A stretch of DNA of 64,000 bases, taken from positions 2,822,001-2,886,000 of the forward strand of contig CM060474.1 of NCBI GenBank assembly GCA_030544235.1, read 5' to 3'. This document shows positions 1-13,890 of the stretch, in pieces. Numbering within the stretch: the stretch's first letter is position 1; each line of letters opens with the position of its first letter. Below the pieces are notes generated by a model. The model had not been told where the DNA came from. It saw only the letters and a list, made by a program, of their open reading frames with translations, and ran no database searches. The position numbers and the translations under genes were made by a program. This stretch comes from Lepturacanthus savala. Its lineage: Eukaryota; Chordata; Actinopteri; Scombriformes; Trichiuridae.

Positions 1-1539
1 TTTCTGCTACATAGTGCAACAGTTAAAGGCTGTGTAAGTTAGTCACACCACAGAAGCTGCTTTTACCAACCAAGACATTTGAATGGTTAAAAAAAATTCC
101 AAACATGGTGTGTTGGGTGTTGGTGAAGGTGCTGAAACTAGAAACTGAACAATCAGGGTCATGCTTTTGGACAAGCAACATGATGATGTTTAAAAAAATA
201 ATAATAATGATTAGATGCTATTGTTTAGTTTGACACCTACTTTATATGTAAATGTGAAATCGTTTCAGTAAAAATGTAACTTAAATGACCAAAGGATTAA
301 TCACCAATCATCGTTAAATTGCCGTTTTTTCCAGTAGTGTGAATGTTACTCACTTCAAATGAAACACAAACCATAAAAAAACTAAGCAGAGCTTATCAAA
401 TATGAATCAGTATTCTGATATTGCATCATCTGCTCCACTTCCCACTGTTCTCCACTTTCTTTCTTTCAGTTTCACTCCTTCCTGACGATATTTCTCTTTT
501 TGCACTGCAACCGCAGATACACAGGACCCCTTGGGGGGGGTTCCGACCAGGTGTCGCTGCAATGGTACCACATTTGAGGGGATTTCCCACATTTTAACAC
601 AGTATGAGTCAGCCCTCTGGAAGCAGTTGCCTGCCTTACCTGTGCATGAAATTTGCCTCTGGCGAGCATTACATTAGTAACAAGTACCGATTCACTGTAG
701 AGATGCATAGGTTGTGCCAGGTCAGACTATCAGTAAATTCAGCAAATGATGCCTGAGTATGTGGGCCCCTAGGTTGCTGCAGGGCCCTTAGCAGCTGCTT
801 ATTTCCCTTTATGCCGAGGGCCGACTCTGCGTGCATGTGTGAGCGTGTGTGTTAATGCACTTGTATGCCCATCAGTGCCACTGTGGCATTGCAAGCATGC
901 AAATGGCTGCAAGTGTGAACAGGTGAGGAACAAACTGTCAGTGTCAGTTTGTGAAAGTGGAAGCAACTGAGTTGACAAGTGGGGCAACTGTTAGTGGAGT
1001 TTTCTTCTTAAAAATGTCTTGGTCATACTTAAAGGTTCTCTTCTTAATTTGTTTATTACAACCATGTGTAACAAAGCCTATGCCACCATCTTCTGACCAA
1101 ACTACAATATGCATCTTTTTTTCTCTCCAAACCAGTTGATGGCAACACAACTTATTAATATTTTTCTTTTTGTGAGATTTCAAAAGCTTGCTTAAAATCT
1201 GCTAAAACAAATGAAATCTCACATATAGTATTGTAGTGCATATAAAGAGTGCATACATTAGCCATTTGGTAAACCATATCAACAAAATCTCATTCATATT
1301 AATTTCGTATAACTTTAGTCAGCCAAATATTTTAAGTTTCAAACATATAAACAAAGTAGGATTAAATGTGTTAATTTGTGACAAATCTTTAAAACACATG
1401 AATCTATTTTCATTCTGTTATAACCAAGCTACATCCCACTACACACAGTGTTTTTGCCACATTGTGCAATGTGAAATATTTTGATGACTGCTGTACAATC
1501 CGGCATAACTTGGACAATAAAACAATGTGACATTGCTTT

Positions 1540-1840
1540 TCTTTTATGCTATCTGCTCCATTCTCAGCTATTGTTTCCTCCTGAAGCCCAGGAGGGTGAT
1601 ACAGGAAGTGGGCAGCAGATTGCTCGCAACTCCTCGCTCTTTTAGCTCTGGGTGGATATTTAGAGGCCCCCAGATCCCCTCTGCTCGAGCTATTGGCTGT
1701 TTCCTCTCTCTTTGGCTGCACCGGCTAACTGGAATCTAATCAGTTGAGCGCCTGTACTCGCTTGCTTCTGTCAGTTGGATCAGTGAATAGCCCTCCTGGG
1801 CAGCAGAGGGCAGTTACTGGGAATCCCACAAGAACTATAC
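1540..1840. promoter_or_regulatory. Candidate conserved noncoding block with CTCF-like core
   Basis: A roughly 300-bp block with balanced base composition and no simple repeats stands out from AT-rich surroundings. It contains CAGCAGAGGGCAGT at 1801-1814, close to the CTCF core consensus, and many ATTA or TAAT-type words. Conservation cannot be judged from one sequence, so this is only a candidate element. Confidence 0.2.
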
Positions 1841-4710
1841 GCAGGATTTGTGCGCAGGCTTCCGATTCGGAGTCAAGCTTGTTGTTTTGCACAGAATCGC
1901 CGTGTTAATTGTTCATGGAATAAGTATGTTAAATTTGGTCTGTCTTCCTGCGCTGTGAGAGTTAGTCGTTTATCCCTTGTTGGAGGTGTGAAACAGCCCT
2001 GGGGAGGACACAAAGTGCAGCAGTTTCAGGATTATAGGAACATGAAATCGCCTTCTTGCACACCATAACACCCTCCCGCCCTCCCTCTCCTCTATCTGCT
2101 CATCCCTTCTCCTTGCTACCTTCTGTCCTGCAGCATCTCTGGTTGTTATGTTTGCTTTTTGAAGTCAGGAACAGGTACATTCAGATTATACTGCAGTTAC
2201 TAGAACAAGACAGCCATTGTTTCCTCAACTTTAAACCAAAACAAAACTTAAATGTTTTCCTCTTCATTCATGAACATGTATATGAAACCTCAAGCAAACA
2301 ACACACATATGACCTCTCGACAAGGCCCCTTCCCCAATGACACCACTGAGTATGAGTACTGAGTAAGCATCTTCTTATAATTCTCTCCCCTCCTCCGAGA
2401 CTATTAAAAGTAAATTGTAAACTGTAATTACAAATTAAAAAGAAAGATTAGATAATTACTTCCCAATAAACATTAAGAGTTATAGTTTTTCCACCTTAGT
2501 AGTGTCTGCAGATTTTCCTCCCAGGCAAGCTCCACCAATCAGAGGGTTAGAGCAGTCTGTTTGTAGCCTGAATATGATGAAACTACAGCAGATTCCAGCT
2601 GTGAGACTAATGATTGTCTAGGAGTTTTAAGTCTCCACTAAACTCAAATGTGTTCTTGGCTGTGCTGTGAAAAGCCTCTGGGAGCAAGGAAAATTAAAAC
2701 TGTCTGCAACATTGATCAACAGCACAATATGTATGTAATTACACCTGCATCATATTCATCATGTCAGAGTGCAACATCCGATTTTTTAATAAAAGTCTAT
2801 TGACAGATAAATATGGTGTAAGCCTAATATACAGGACCAATAACAGCACACACTCACACAACACACCGAATCAATAGTTGTGTAATGATAGATCATTAAG
2901 TGGTTTGTCCAGGTTTTGTTCATAATGTTTAAACAGGGTTTTTAAACTGTCTCCACCTCAGCTTATAATAAAAAGGGCATGGAAAAGTGAGGCGTAACAG
3001 TCAGCTAGAGACAGCCAAATCCACATGATGAGGACAGTGAATTAATTGCTGACAAGACAAAAGGAAAGCAGAGAGAGCGAGGAATTGAGAGAAAAAAGGG
3101 TTAGCAGAGGTGATGGGCAGATGGACAGAAAAAATGGTGGAGTGGAGCACTCCAGCACGCTCGAGGGCAAAGCAATAAATGGGCCGCAGTTAAAAACCAA
3201 TACCTGCTTATTAACTTCCCCACTCTCCTGGCTTGTAAAAGCCAGCAGAACAATGTTTGTATTGGCACTCTTCCCCTCCCTCGCTCGATCTCTCCTTCCA
3301 AACCCAAGGTCCTAACACGGATAGATGCAATCGGAGTAGAAAGCTGGACGAGGACCAAATTGTAGAAAAGGGCATCAGTATTGGCAGCACCAGCTTGGCA
3401 GCCATGTATGTTTAGGTCAGTCACAGTTGAACAGTTTTTTGGGGGTTTTTTTTGGAGGGAATTAAGCGAGGGGTGTGTGGTTTAGGTGATGAATCTCTCC
3501 CCATACAGCTCTCTATGGTGTTAAGAGCAAAAGATTGAGGCACATGCCATAGCATCACAGTCATTTAGCAGACAGTAATACTATCAATGTGTCTTGGGTC
3601 AACACCAGCCTGGACTGGAAAGTCAGTCTTAATTAAACAGATTAAAACAGTGATTGTCTCTGTCGGCCAGTAGTCAATCGATGAAAAGGATGATACTTCC
3701 CATGCTAATCATCAGTGAATCTCAGTCAAGCAAACAATTTCACAGCACAAGTAGTGAATATTCACCTCATTAGCCAGGCTCCCAGTATATCCATGTAGGG
3801 CCCATAAGGGTTCAGTTTGGGGTGCACATATGGGTACAAAGTGGGTTTGTCTGCAGAAGAAGGTGGGGCCTCCATGGAAACTGCAGAGAAACCCACCTGT
3901 CTGCCCATACAACCCCATACAACTACCTTCTGCTACTATGATGGATGTGACTATAACATAACAAATATAATATATTTCCATTATTTAAAAGGACCGTATT
4001 TCCAGCTCTATATTCACATTCTGCTGGAATCTCTTGCATTATTTACTGTTTATTCATTATTTATCATATACTGGCTCTTTATGCACCCCCTCAGGCTGTT
4101 TTAGCTGCTGTCTCTTTAAGGCCCCCTCCTAACGGGCCAGCTTTGTTCTGATTGGGTAGCTTCCCGGAAACTGCCCCTTGGTAATTTTGGACACTACATA
4201 AACAAACAATAGTAGCAGACTTTCCCTTATGTCTTGTTATATACTAGACATCATCTTCTCAAATACTTGTATAAAAGCTTAAATCCAATCTGAAATATGC
4301 ACAACTTGAACAAATTAGACACCCTTCACAAAACGGGTTACAGATCCGATGCCAGCTGGAGGATTTATTTTCTGTTTGTACTTGGAAGTCAGGATTTTCA
4401 AGTTCTGAGTCGGAAATTTCATTTGGAAAGTCGGAGATCATCAACAACCCTGATTTGACATTTCAAGATGGTTGCAGCAGCAAGAAGCCCCTGTAATATT
4501 AAGTTTATAGGCATTCTTACTAGTGTTTGTTCCACTATATCAATCATTCACACATCACAGTATTGTTTGATGTGTATATATGAAAATGCTGCTATAGAGT
4601 TATTGATATTTTTCATGTAATATGTGCAAAGTACAACACAGATTGTGCTAACAATGACTAACAATGGCTAACAATACCCTGGTAGAGCGGTCATGTTTAC
4701 TTTCCTGTTT

Positions 4711-5193
4711 TCCTCAGCACCCCTAAAATTATAAACAGTTTTTTTTTGTTGTTGTTGTTTTTTTTTGTTTTTTTTTACTGTATGTCCTTTTTAACCAGCA
4801 AGGAAACTATCAAAAACATATAGTACTTGGATGAAACATAATAAATTAACAATAAAAATACAGCACCTCACAGATTTTTTGAAGTGTATTTTTATTCATG
4901 TATTCGTTATTATTATATACTACAGACAAGAAAGAAAAAGGCAGACATAAACACTGGAAAAATCACTTTATGTTAATGTGATTTACATTTTTATGCATTG
5001 CATTTCAAAATAAAAGTCCAACAAATAATACTTATGATCTTCAATATAGGAGGGTATATATATTATGCAAAAATGTGATGCTTTTCTTTTCTAAATATGG
5101 CAATGAAATTGTAATAAAATGTAGAAAACGGTGAAATTTATCTTGGTCTCTGGGTGCTCAGCACCCCTAAATTATGATCAAGAATCACCCCTG
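4711..5193 (+). mobile_element. hAT-like MITE, family A copy
   Basis: This is a degenerate copy of the repeat that recurs through the window. Its right end reads GGTCTCTGGGTGCTCAGCAC, then CCCTAA, then GAATCACCCCTG, which matches the other copies. Its inner part shares the words for (a)acaaacactgaaaaa, ttgcatttcaaaataaaagt and aatatggcaatgaaattg. The left end is diffuse near 4711. No coding capacity is seen. Confidence 0.6.
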
Positions 5194-5719
5194 CTGCCTA
5201 GAATGTTACGATTTTACAAAATTTCACCACAGTTATAGTATTTCAACACATGAATCAATTAAGAAAAGGGAAAAAGAATTAGTCCTATGTTTGACATTGA
5301 CAATCTGTCACACACCCCATGCTACTTCTCTGAACAATTTCATTGAAGATGAGTAAACAAAATGTTTTCACAAAGAACAGCAGCTCTCGCTGTGGTTGTT
5401 TCTAATGATCCACTAATGAAGCTTTTAGAGGGTGGAGGCAGTGTGTGCATGTCTGGGCGCACGCATGTGTCGCCTGGAGAGCCGTGTGCTCATCCCTCAA
5501 GTCTGAATAGAGCTCACATGCGCACACATGACAGACAACACCCCTGCTATAACCCGTCTATCGTTGAAAAACATGTCCTGTACCCCTGGAGTGATTTAAA
5601 GCCATAAGACTAGACCCCTGCTGTACGGACTGATCCACGCCCCTGCATGACTCTTCAACACACACACGCTTACAAACACAGTATATTGCACACAGGAAAT
5701 TTTTTATTTTTTTTAATTT

Positions 5720-6060
5720 TCCCCTCCTGATCGGCGTGGAGCCCCGCCCACCCTCTGACGCCAGCACAACGTGCGCGCTGAGACGCACGCCTCACAACAA
5801 CATGCAGCGATTTAAAACCTGTCACCCCGCCTGTCAGACAAGGTTGTTTGAGATTTTCCACTAAATTGAACTCTTTCATTAGTGGCTGACAGATGTCTAA
5901 ATGCCCGGCGCCCCCCCCCCCCCCCACACACACACCCCATCCATCCCCTGCTCGTAACCCTGGACGCCTGCCGAGAGGGCCGCCGGGGCCGCTGTTCCCT
6001 GTCTGAAGCTGGGTGTGGAAGAACGGAGGGGATGGAGGGATGGAAAGGATGAAGGGAGGG
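5720..6060. promoter_or_regulatory. GC-rich intronic block, possible CNE or alternative promoter
   Basis: CpG content rises sharply here (for example GACGCCAGCACAACGTGCGC and GAGAGGGCCGCCGGGGCCGC) in otherwise AT-rich DNA. A C-run near 5911-5926 lies inside it. CELF2 genes are known for alternative 5' ends, so an internal promoter is possible. No TATA box, initiator or spliced first exon could be identified, so this is inference from composition. Confidence 0.2.
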
Positions 6061-6140
6061 GTGCGAGCTAATCTAGGACGTGTCCTCTGGAGTGCCCTCC
6101 AGCTTTGAGAAGTTCACTCTTTTATCCTCATTTTCTTCCT

Positions 6141-6193
<53 letters not shown>
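6141..6193 (+). repeat. (TC)n microsatellite
   Basis: An uninterrupted CT dinucleotide run sits in a longer pyrimidine-rich stretch (about 6118-6305) on the + strand. It encodes only low-complexity Ser/Leu in shadow frames. Confidence 0.95.
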
Positions 6194-6195
<2 letters not shown>

Positions 6196-6954
6196 CTCTT
6201 GCCCTCCCGTTCATCCCCCCCTTTCCCTCCTCGTCCCTGTTTCTTCTGTCCTGTTGAATCTCTCTCTCCATCTTTCTCCCTCTTTCCGTCTCTCCTTCTC
6301 TTTGTGAGAGGATGAAAAGCTCTTTGATTCACATTTTCTCTCAAGGATATTTCATTCTGACAGTGAGGCAGGAGGGGAGGGGGAGGAAAAAGAGAGCGAG
6401 GGGAGAAAGGAAGGGTGTAGGGTGTTGGGTGGAGTGTGGGGTGGTCGTGGAAGGATGGGGTGGTGGGGGGTGGTGGCTTCAGATGCGATCAGTCGAGCCC
6501 CGTCCTCCATGTGGGTGTATCAGAGCGTTTGTCAAGCGCCAAGCTTGATAAGAAGCATGGGGCTCATTAAAAGCTACCGTCGCACTGAGACCGCACACAC
6601 ACACACACACACACAGGTCCCCACCTCCCTTACCTTTCTGCTGGCAAGATAATTAGTGATGCTCCGCTGCCAGAATACAGGCACAAGGTTGTGTGTGTTC
6701 ACGTAACCAAAGGCACATCAAAGGCCCCCATCAAAGTAAGTGTGATCTCAAGCAAGGTTAAGGTTTAAAAGCAGCGATTTATGATCCAAAGACAGAAGTC
6801 ATTTAATCGTCCATTTATTATTTCAAGTCGGACAGAACTGCAGATTGAAGCACAGACTGTAAGTGATAATGTGTATTATCATTTTCACTGATGTGAGAAA
6901 TCATATTCTTTCATGCAAAAGCCCCTGTGGTCAGACTGCTGCAGCCTTTGAAGG

Positions 6955-7073
<119 letters not shown>

Positions 7074-7348
7074 TGCACTCACTTGAGAGATGATGGCCTG
7101 TGGAGACTTTTGTGGCTACTTATTCGCTACAGTTCCCATCTCTGATCTGACGCTGACATTCATATTTTAATGTAAATCACATCTGAAAATGGATCATTTG
7201 CTTCTGATCACACTAATCCACACTTAAAATGTTTTTTTCGATACATTTTTGCGAGAATCCTAGATATTATTTACTATTTTTGAGTTATATTTTCTAACAA
7301 GGGCTTATACAGTATTTATAAATTGATTCACTAACAGCTTCTTTAGGG

Positions 7349-7350
<2 letters not shown>

Positions 7351-7382
<32 letters not shown>
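7351..7382 (+). repeat. (ATT)n microsatellite
   Basis: About ten ATT units followed by an A/T-only stretch. Confidence 0.9.
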
Positions 7383-7385
<3 letters not shown>

Positions 7386-7924
7386 ATTTTTTATTTTATT
7401 TTTTCATGAATGACTGATCAATGCTTTATAGAATGATAATATGCTCGGGTAGGATTTTAGAAGAGGGATTCCTCATGACCTGGTCAACCAAAAACTGTTT
7501 TAATTAATGACTTAACACTGAGCCATAAAGAATTCAGAAAAGGGCTTATGAAGCATTAAATGAATACTCGGAAGTCCATTCTGTTCCTTTCAGAACACTG
7601 TGTTTGACAAAATAATCTCCAATCAAATGCACACTTATCTTTAATGAAGCTTGTAAGCAGGCAGTTAAATTCTGATTATTTTGTCACTTATTAAACCAAT
7701 AAACCAATTGACCAACAATTTGTGAGGCCATCAGGTGCAACTAAGTATCTCGTGGCATAGACCTTATTAGATAAACAATAAAAATAAACCCAAATTATTA
7801 CGAAATGTATTTGTTCATCTATTGTTTAAACTATTAACTATAAATTATGATAATTAACAATTATAAAAAACATTGTATTCACAAGGACAATAGACATCCG
7901 AAGGCACACAAAGTCAAGGGGTTA

Positions 7925-8050
7925 GATGATCATACTTGTGGGGTCAGATGATCATATTTGTGGGGTCAGATGATCATACTTGTGGGGTCAGATGATCATA
8001 CTTGTGGGGTCAGATGATCATACTTGTGGGGTCAGATGATCATACTTGTG
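7925..8050 (+). repeat. 22-bp minisatellite, about 5.7 units
   Basis: The unit is gatgatcatacttgtggggt plus ca, repeated head to tail at 7925, 7947, 7969, 7991, 8013 and 8035. Copies are nearly identical; only the second unit differs, with 'atatttg' for 'atacttg'. Each unit carries the palindrome TGATCA. There are no spacers, so this is a tandem repeat and not a CRISPR array. Confidence 0.95.
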
Positions 8051-8071
8051 ATCAACTCAACAGGTCTATAT

Positions 8072-8419
8072 TAGGGTTGAATCTAATGACTATTTTAATA
8101 GTTCCATAATCCAGAGTTTATTGAAACAAATGATTAGTTGGTTCATTCCTAATATGGTGTAAAGTGTTGATCTCGCTTTCCCTCAAAGTCAACCTCAAAT
8201 GTCTTTTTTGGTCCAGACCATTAGTCCACAACCCAAAAATCATGAGTTTACTAATATAGAAGACTAAAGAAATCAGGAAAGGATCAGACTTGAGAAGGTG
8301 GAACCAGAGACTTTGGACATTTTCTTTTTTAAAATGATTTAAAATGATCATCACAATAGTTGGTGACTAATGTAATAGTTGGAAAATAATCAATTAATCA
8401 AATAATTGTTGCAGCTCTA
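8072..8419 (+). mobile_element. 'GGGCTGCAACTA' MITE, family C copy 1
   Basis: The ends are inverted: the left reads tagggttgaatctaatga and the right reads attgttgcagctcta. The internal words (aacccaaaaatcatgagttt, agaagactaaagaaa, agaaggtggaaccagag) recur in copy 2 at 13891 and in a fragment at 8607-8690. This matches a very common teleost MITE, probably hAT-related from memory. It has no coding capacity. Confidence 0.7.
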
Positions 8420-8606
8420 CTGAAATCCAGGAAATGTAGTTGTAGTCCCCTCCATTCTGTACACACAATGTACTTACATGTATAAAATATCTTTAAATTA
8501 GAATAGAATGAAAGTCATAGTTGAGGCAATAAAATAGGGGAAAAAATAGCACAAAAGATGAAATTTGAAAGAAAAAAAACATTTATTATATGCACAGAAA
8601 TTAAAT

Positions 8607-8690
8607 GAAACTGGAAAATAATCCAATTTGAGAAGCTGGAACCAGAGAATTAGGACATTTTCTTCTTAAAATAGTTTTTAGTGTGGAACT
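8607..8690 (+). mobile_element. Family C MITE fragment
   Basis: The stretch aattTGAGAAGCTGGAACCAGAG followed by ttaggacattttcttcttaaaat repeats the 3' half of the element at 8072-8419. It is an isolated internal fragment. Confidence 0.5.
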
Positions 8691-9334
8691 CTGTTGTATC
8701 TTATCAGTTGATCCTAAACCATAGAACTGATTTCTACAACAACTCAAGAGAACTTAATTTTCCCCTTGAAGCTTAATCTGTGGTTTGTACCATGCAAATC
8801 TGGATTTCATTATGATGCTCAGTAGTGCCACAAAAGAAAAAAAAACACATTTTCTTCATAATTTGACAGAACTGCTAATGTTGATTGTGGGTTGCCCAAA
8901 CATACCGATGTTAATCATCTCAGGCAGCATTCAAAGAGAACGTCATGAGACACTCGTAGCTGATACATGAAATGAAGTGGAATCTTACGCAAAAGCCATT
9001 GATCAGTTGGGTAATAACCGCTGTACATAATCAAAACCAATCCATCATAGCTGAAGCTACCAATAGCTTTTCTCCGCCAAAGTACTTGATGGCAGCACGG
9101 TGAGGGGAGGAATGATTCACGTCCACAGCCTGTCAGTCGATGTGTGTTGTTTGTTCAGGTGCAAGCCTATTACACATATCGCTGCCCTATCACAATAGCT
9201 CTCTGCTCGGCATTTAAGAGGCAGACGAGCCTACTGGCAGGAAAAAGAGATGAGGTAACTCCCACTGACTGATAGAGCGGCTGATTTACTCTACAGATGA
9301 TTCTTCTTCTGTGTGTGAAACCTGGGCCGTCATA

Positions 9335-9540
9335 CATAGGCATTTCTAGCCCATTTTAGGGATGGATAGCACCCTCAATATGTAATCCTAACACCCCTAA
9401 AAGTTGAGAGATGTTTATTTTACCTTGTCTTTTTTTAATGTCTTTTACCTTTTTTGCATTGCATTTCAAAATAAAAGTACAAGTACAAGTCGAAGGTCCA
9501 TTTTGGGTATTTTTGGTCCTCACTATAGAGGGATATATAT

Positions 9541-9591
<51 letters not shown>

Positions 9592-9994
9592 TACTATTAT
9601 ATATACTACTATATATATACTATTATGAGCGAGACAGACAAGAAAGAAAAAGACTGAGACAAACAATGAAAAATTGTGTGCATTGCATTTCCAAAATCAT
9701 CCAAAAATTAAGTCCAAGTTCCATTTTTGGTATTTTTTGACAGTCATCACTATAGGGAGCTATATACATTTCCCAAAAAATGTGAGTCAAGTCATTTTTA
9801 TTTATCATAAATCACATATTTGCCTCAATGGGCTTCAGAGTTTGTACAACACAACATCATCAACAAAACTCAGAAAGAGTGTGATGCTGTTTTGCAACAA
9901 AATATACAAAACAATGAAATTTATTTTGCCTGGCTGGTCTGGTCTGGTCTCTGGGTGAACCCTGCTGAAATCTCTGATCCTAGGATCGCCCCTG
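9335..9994 (+). mobile_element. hAT-like MITE, family A, fullest copy
   Basis: The left end reads CATAGGCATTTCTAGCCCAT. The right end, read in reverse, is CAGGGGCGATCCTAGGATCA. These imperfect terminal inverted repeats of hAT type (CAGGGGC...TCTAG) bound about 660 bp. An internal (GGTCT) run occurs near 9938-9952. A (TA)n microsatellite has grown inside at 9544-9590. A clear 8-bp target duplication was not found, which suggests age. It encodes no transposase. Confidence 0.7.
9544..9590 (+). repeat. (TA)n microsatellite inside a MITE
   Basis: An alternating TA run of about 23 units lies within the family A element. Confidence 0.95.
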
Positions 9995-10222
9995 CTGTAA
10001 CCACCCAGGACCCGGGAAGTGGTTTTAGGTGCTGCTCAGCCCCGAAAACAGCAGAAATGCGCTGGTGTAGCATATCAAATTGATCACGTACTAAGCCGTG
10101 TGTTATAAAACATTCATGTGTTATATCCTGCAGGATATTATGCAACAAGCTGAAAGGTTAGAGTTTGGACAAGTGATTTTTCAAGAAACACAGTCAGCTG
10201 ACCGGTAGACGGCTGTCAGAGC

Positions 10223-10342
<120 letters not shown>

Positions 10343-11258
10343 GCTGCAGGGCCCCTTAGCAGCTGTTTCATCCGCTTATGCTTTGGGCCGACTATGCGTG
10401 GGTGTGTGTTCATTTGTGTGTGTGTGCCCTCATCTTTACTCGTCCTCGTCCTTCTCAGCACCTCACAGATCATTTAAGTCCAGAAAGACAACAACAGCAT
10501 GTTCATTGCAAACACCACACACACACACACACACAACCATTCCCACAGTGGTGTCATTACAGAGGCTCATTATTGAAATCAATTCATTTAAAGGCTGTAA
10601 TTGCTGTAGGGAAACCCAAATGCTACTGCAAACAGGGCAAAAGGAAGGCAAACCTCAATGATACACGGACTCTGCATGCCTGCGTGTGTGCGTATGTGTG
10701 CTCTTATTTAACAAAAGAAATATGAATCGCTTGTTTCAAATTAACTTCCCTAACCCGTCTTTTCTCTTCAAGTTGGTGGCAACATTTAAGCATATTGATT
10801 CGTCTGGGAGTGAAAGGGAGAGAAAAAGAGGCGGGGGGAGAGGGGTGCGGGCTATAAATACAAGCTAACTATGTTAAACACTTAGAGTAGTTAGTGTGGA
10901 GACACGACGCAGCATAGCTAATGCCAAATCCCTCAATCATTCTGCTCACACACGCACTGGGTTAATTGTTTACCGAGGTAAATGAAGTGGGGATAATGTA
11001 GGCTAACTGTGCGCTAAGCGCTGCTAAGACAAGGGATATTGGTAAGGACAATTTGATTTATAGTCGTTTGTTTGCTGGGAAGTGGAGCGAGAATTAAAGT
11101 CACACTTTATCTGTATCAAGGTGTGTGTCAAGGGTGACATGGAGAAGGCAGGAGTGTTTGTTTGTCGTGTCGAGTGTTTGCTCAAGCAGAAATTTTGCAT
11201 GTTTGTGACATAAATTCAGACTATGCATTATACAAGGAGCAGGAAGTCCATTGATAAC

Positions 11259-12070
11259 CATGGCCATTCTAGAAGCAGACGTTTAGGGGGTGCTGAGCAC
11301 CCAGAGACCAGACCAGACCAGACCAGTCAAACAAGATAAACTGAAACTGCTTTTGTTTTACATTTTTATCACAAATTCATTCCCACATCACATTTTTTGG
11401 AAAAATATGTATAAAAAACCCTATAGTGAAGACCAACAATACCAAAAAATTACCTTAGACTTATTTTTGAAAATTTTATTTTTAAATGCAATGCACAACA
11501 AGTAAAACATGTTAACAGAAATGGACTTTTTCAATGTTTGTCTCTATAGCACCCTATAGTAATGACCAAAAATGGACCCTATTGTTTGAACTAAATTGAA
11601 TAAGGATTCTTGTTTTAGGAGGCCAATTTTCTTTGGTGTTGGTCTGTTTTGTCTGTTCATTACTAAGATAACATTCTTCTGGATTTTTATCAAATTTTCA
11701 GCAAATGTTGGGAATGGTGCCATGAAGAGATTATAAAATTTTGCTAATGATCTGGAAGAAATCCTGGTTTCAGAATCACTTTGAATTTTTTTGTTGATTG
11801 GTAACATTGCAGTGAATGGACCTTTAAACAGCCATTATCATTTGGTGATGATATCTTGCACCTGCATAGCTTGGCTGCATGCTTGGCGGAGGTCTTGGTT
11901 CTGAGTGCTTTGCTAGTTTTGAAATGCAAGGCACAAAATGTAAAACACATTAGCAGAAATTGGCTTTTTCAATATTTGTCTATAGTGAGGACCAAAAATA
12001 CCAAAAATAGACCATTGACTTATTTTTTGGACAGTTATTTTGCTGGGAATTTTTTAAAAAATGAGCTAGA
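11259..12070 (-). mobile_element. hAT-like MITE, family A, inverted and composite
   Basis: On the minus strand the end reads gggtgctcagcaccccctaa, followed by a TCTAG-type terminus. Four (AGACC) pentamers sit next to it at about 11306-11325. The internal block 'aaatgcaatgcacaa...aaaacat' occurs twice, near 11485 and near 11925. A non-family segment (about 11590-11895) lies between them, so this is a composite or interrupted copy. Confidence 0.6.
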
Positions 12071-12793
12071 AAACCTATGCTGATATTCATGTTGTAAAGG
12101 AAGAAAATCTTACTGACAGGGAATGTTTGCTGTTTGAAACCATCATCAGGAGGAGAAACGATGCGTTGGGAACAGCAGCGAACAGCAGCACAACAGATGT
12201 GCCAGCGGGTTGTATAATTTAGGCCAATGATGTCACAGACCTCTTACTGGAGGAAGACAAATCAAACTGATAGGAGCCGTTTGAGGATGGATTGTACTGT
12301 ATGTTGCCTGTTGATCCATGAACCTTTTATTTTTTTTCAAATAAATCCTTATTCATATAATCAAAATGCATACAGATATACAGGCCAGACACACAGGACT
12401 GTATATATAGACTGGGAAAGACTAATGTAAACCAAGATTTAAAAAAAAAAAAAAAAAAAATGAATTAAAGCAAGATGTCTTGTTAAATATAAATAATAAT
12501 AAATAAAAGTCACAAAATCAATAAAACATATTATTATAGATCAGAAATGAGCTAATATTAAAATGATTTAATAATTATAATCCAATGAAAATTATCACCG
12601 GCTGGAGGACATGTGCTGCGGTGCTTTTGTAGGTGTGTGGATGGTGCTCACTTGGGGTGTGTGTGTGTGTGTGTGGATGTGTGTGTGGTCGGTCATACGG
12701 TCTCGGTCACCGATATTGAATCCCGACTGTGAGGGCCATCTGTCCGACTTTGACCCGGCAGTTCACCATCACACCTTCAGACAGGAGGGAGGA

Positions 12794-12796
<3 letters not shown>

Positions 12797-12829
<33 letters not shown>

Positions 12830-12834
12830 ATGTG

Positions 12835-12909
<75 letters not shown>
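12797..12909 (+). repeat. (TG)n microsatellite, imperfect
   Basis: TG array with interruptions such as TGTACATGTGTTTC near 12826 and TTTG near 12890. Confidence 0.95.
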
Positions 12910-13890
12910 TTGCTAGTGCGTTTCAGTTTGATGTCAGGTACCGTACAGTATGTGCACTCCCCAGTTTTTGGCACACACACTCCGGTCATGTGAACTTGGC
13001 TGTGGCTTTGAAGGTGCCAACTGCTGGCAAAGGGCATACACATATAGCAACACACTCGCCAAACAACATACACTTATCCTATTCCCCATGTGAGCAAGTT
13101 AGTCCTCTGGCTCCAGAAAAATTGACCTCTGACCTTTTAAGCACCAGGGCATTCCTGGAAGAAGCCTGCAGGCGCAAGTGCGCAACAGGGGATAACGTTA
13201 ACCCAGGAGCAGCAGTTAACATTTAGGAAGTGTAAGGTTTCCTGCACAAGATGCACTAGGAGGGACTATTTAACAGCCAGCCAAGGGGGTTTAGCACATA
13301 GGTCGACTGAATGTCGGCCAGGCTGCCGTGAGGCTCTGTACATGATGAGGATATAAAGATAAAAAAGCTGGAAGGAAGGGTGACATTTCATCAGCTGGTC
13401 CGACAGATAGACACCTCGCCTGAGCCAGGAAGGGGGTGGGGGGTGATTAAAGAGACTGTCCCACCACTGGAAGGTCATAAAATCCATCCTGGCCACCTCC
13501 TACGCCCTGATTCCTCTGGTTGGAACCTCATGGTTTTCACTGACATAAATATCTAGTTGTGATTGTGTTACATGGTGGACAAGCTCACACGCCGCAACAA
13601 GACAAGTTAAATCTCCACTGATCAATATTTTTTTTAATAACCATGAATCAAATGACAATGTGCAAAGTAATGACAAACCTGCAGAGAAATATGACCATGT
13701 GGTTCAGTCTTGCATCAACCTCTTTTCTTTTTATCAACCTATTTTCTGTCCATTAGGCCTTTTCAAGGATTTAATACATTGTCGGAATGCCACAGTAGAT
13801 AGTTTTTTTCTTCAGAGGTAAGGTAACTACTGTATATTCATTTCCTGTTTCTGTAGGCTGTACAATGCAGGATTACACATTGACATCTCA

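Noticed and set aside
7925..8050. Possible CRISPR array
   Set aside because: Units are contiguous with no unique spacers, and the genome is a vertebrate.
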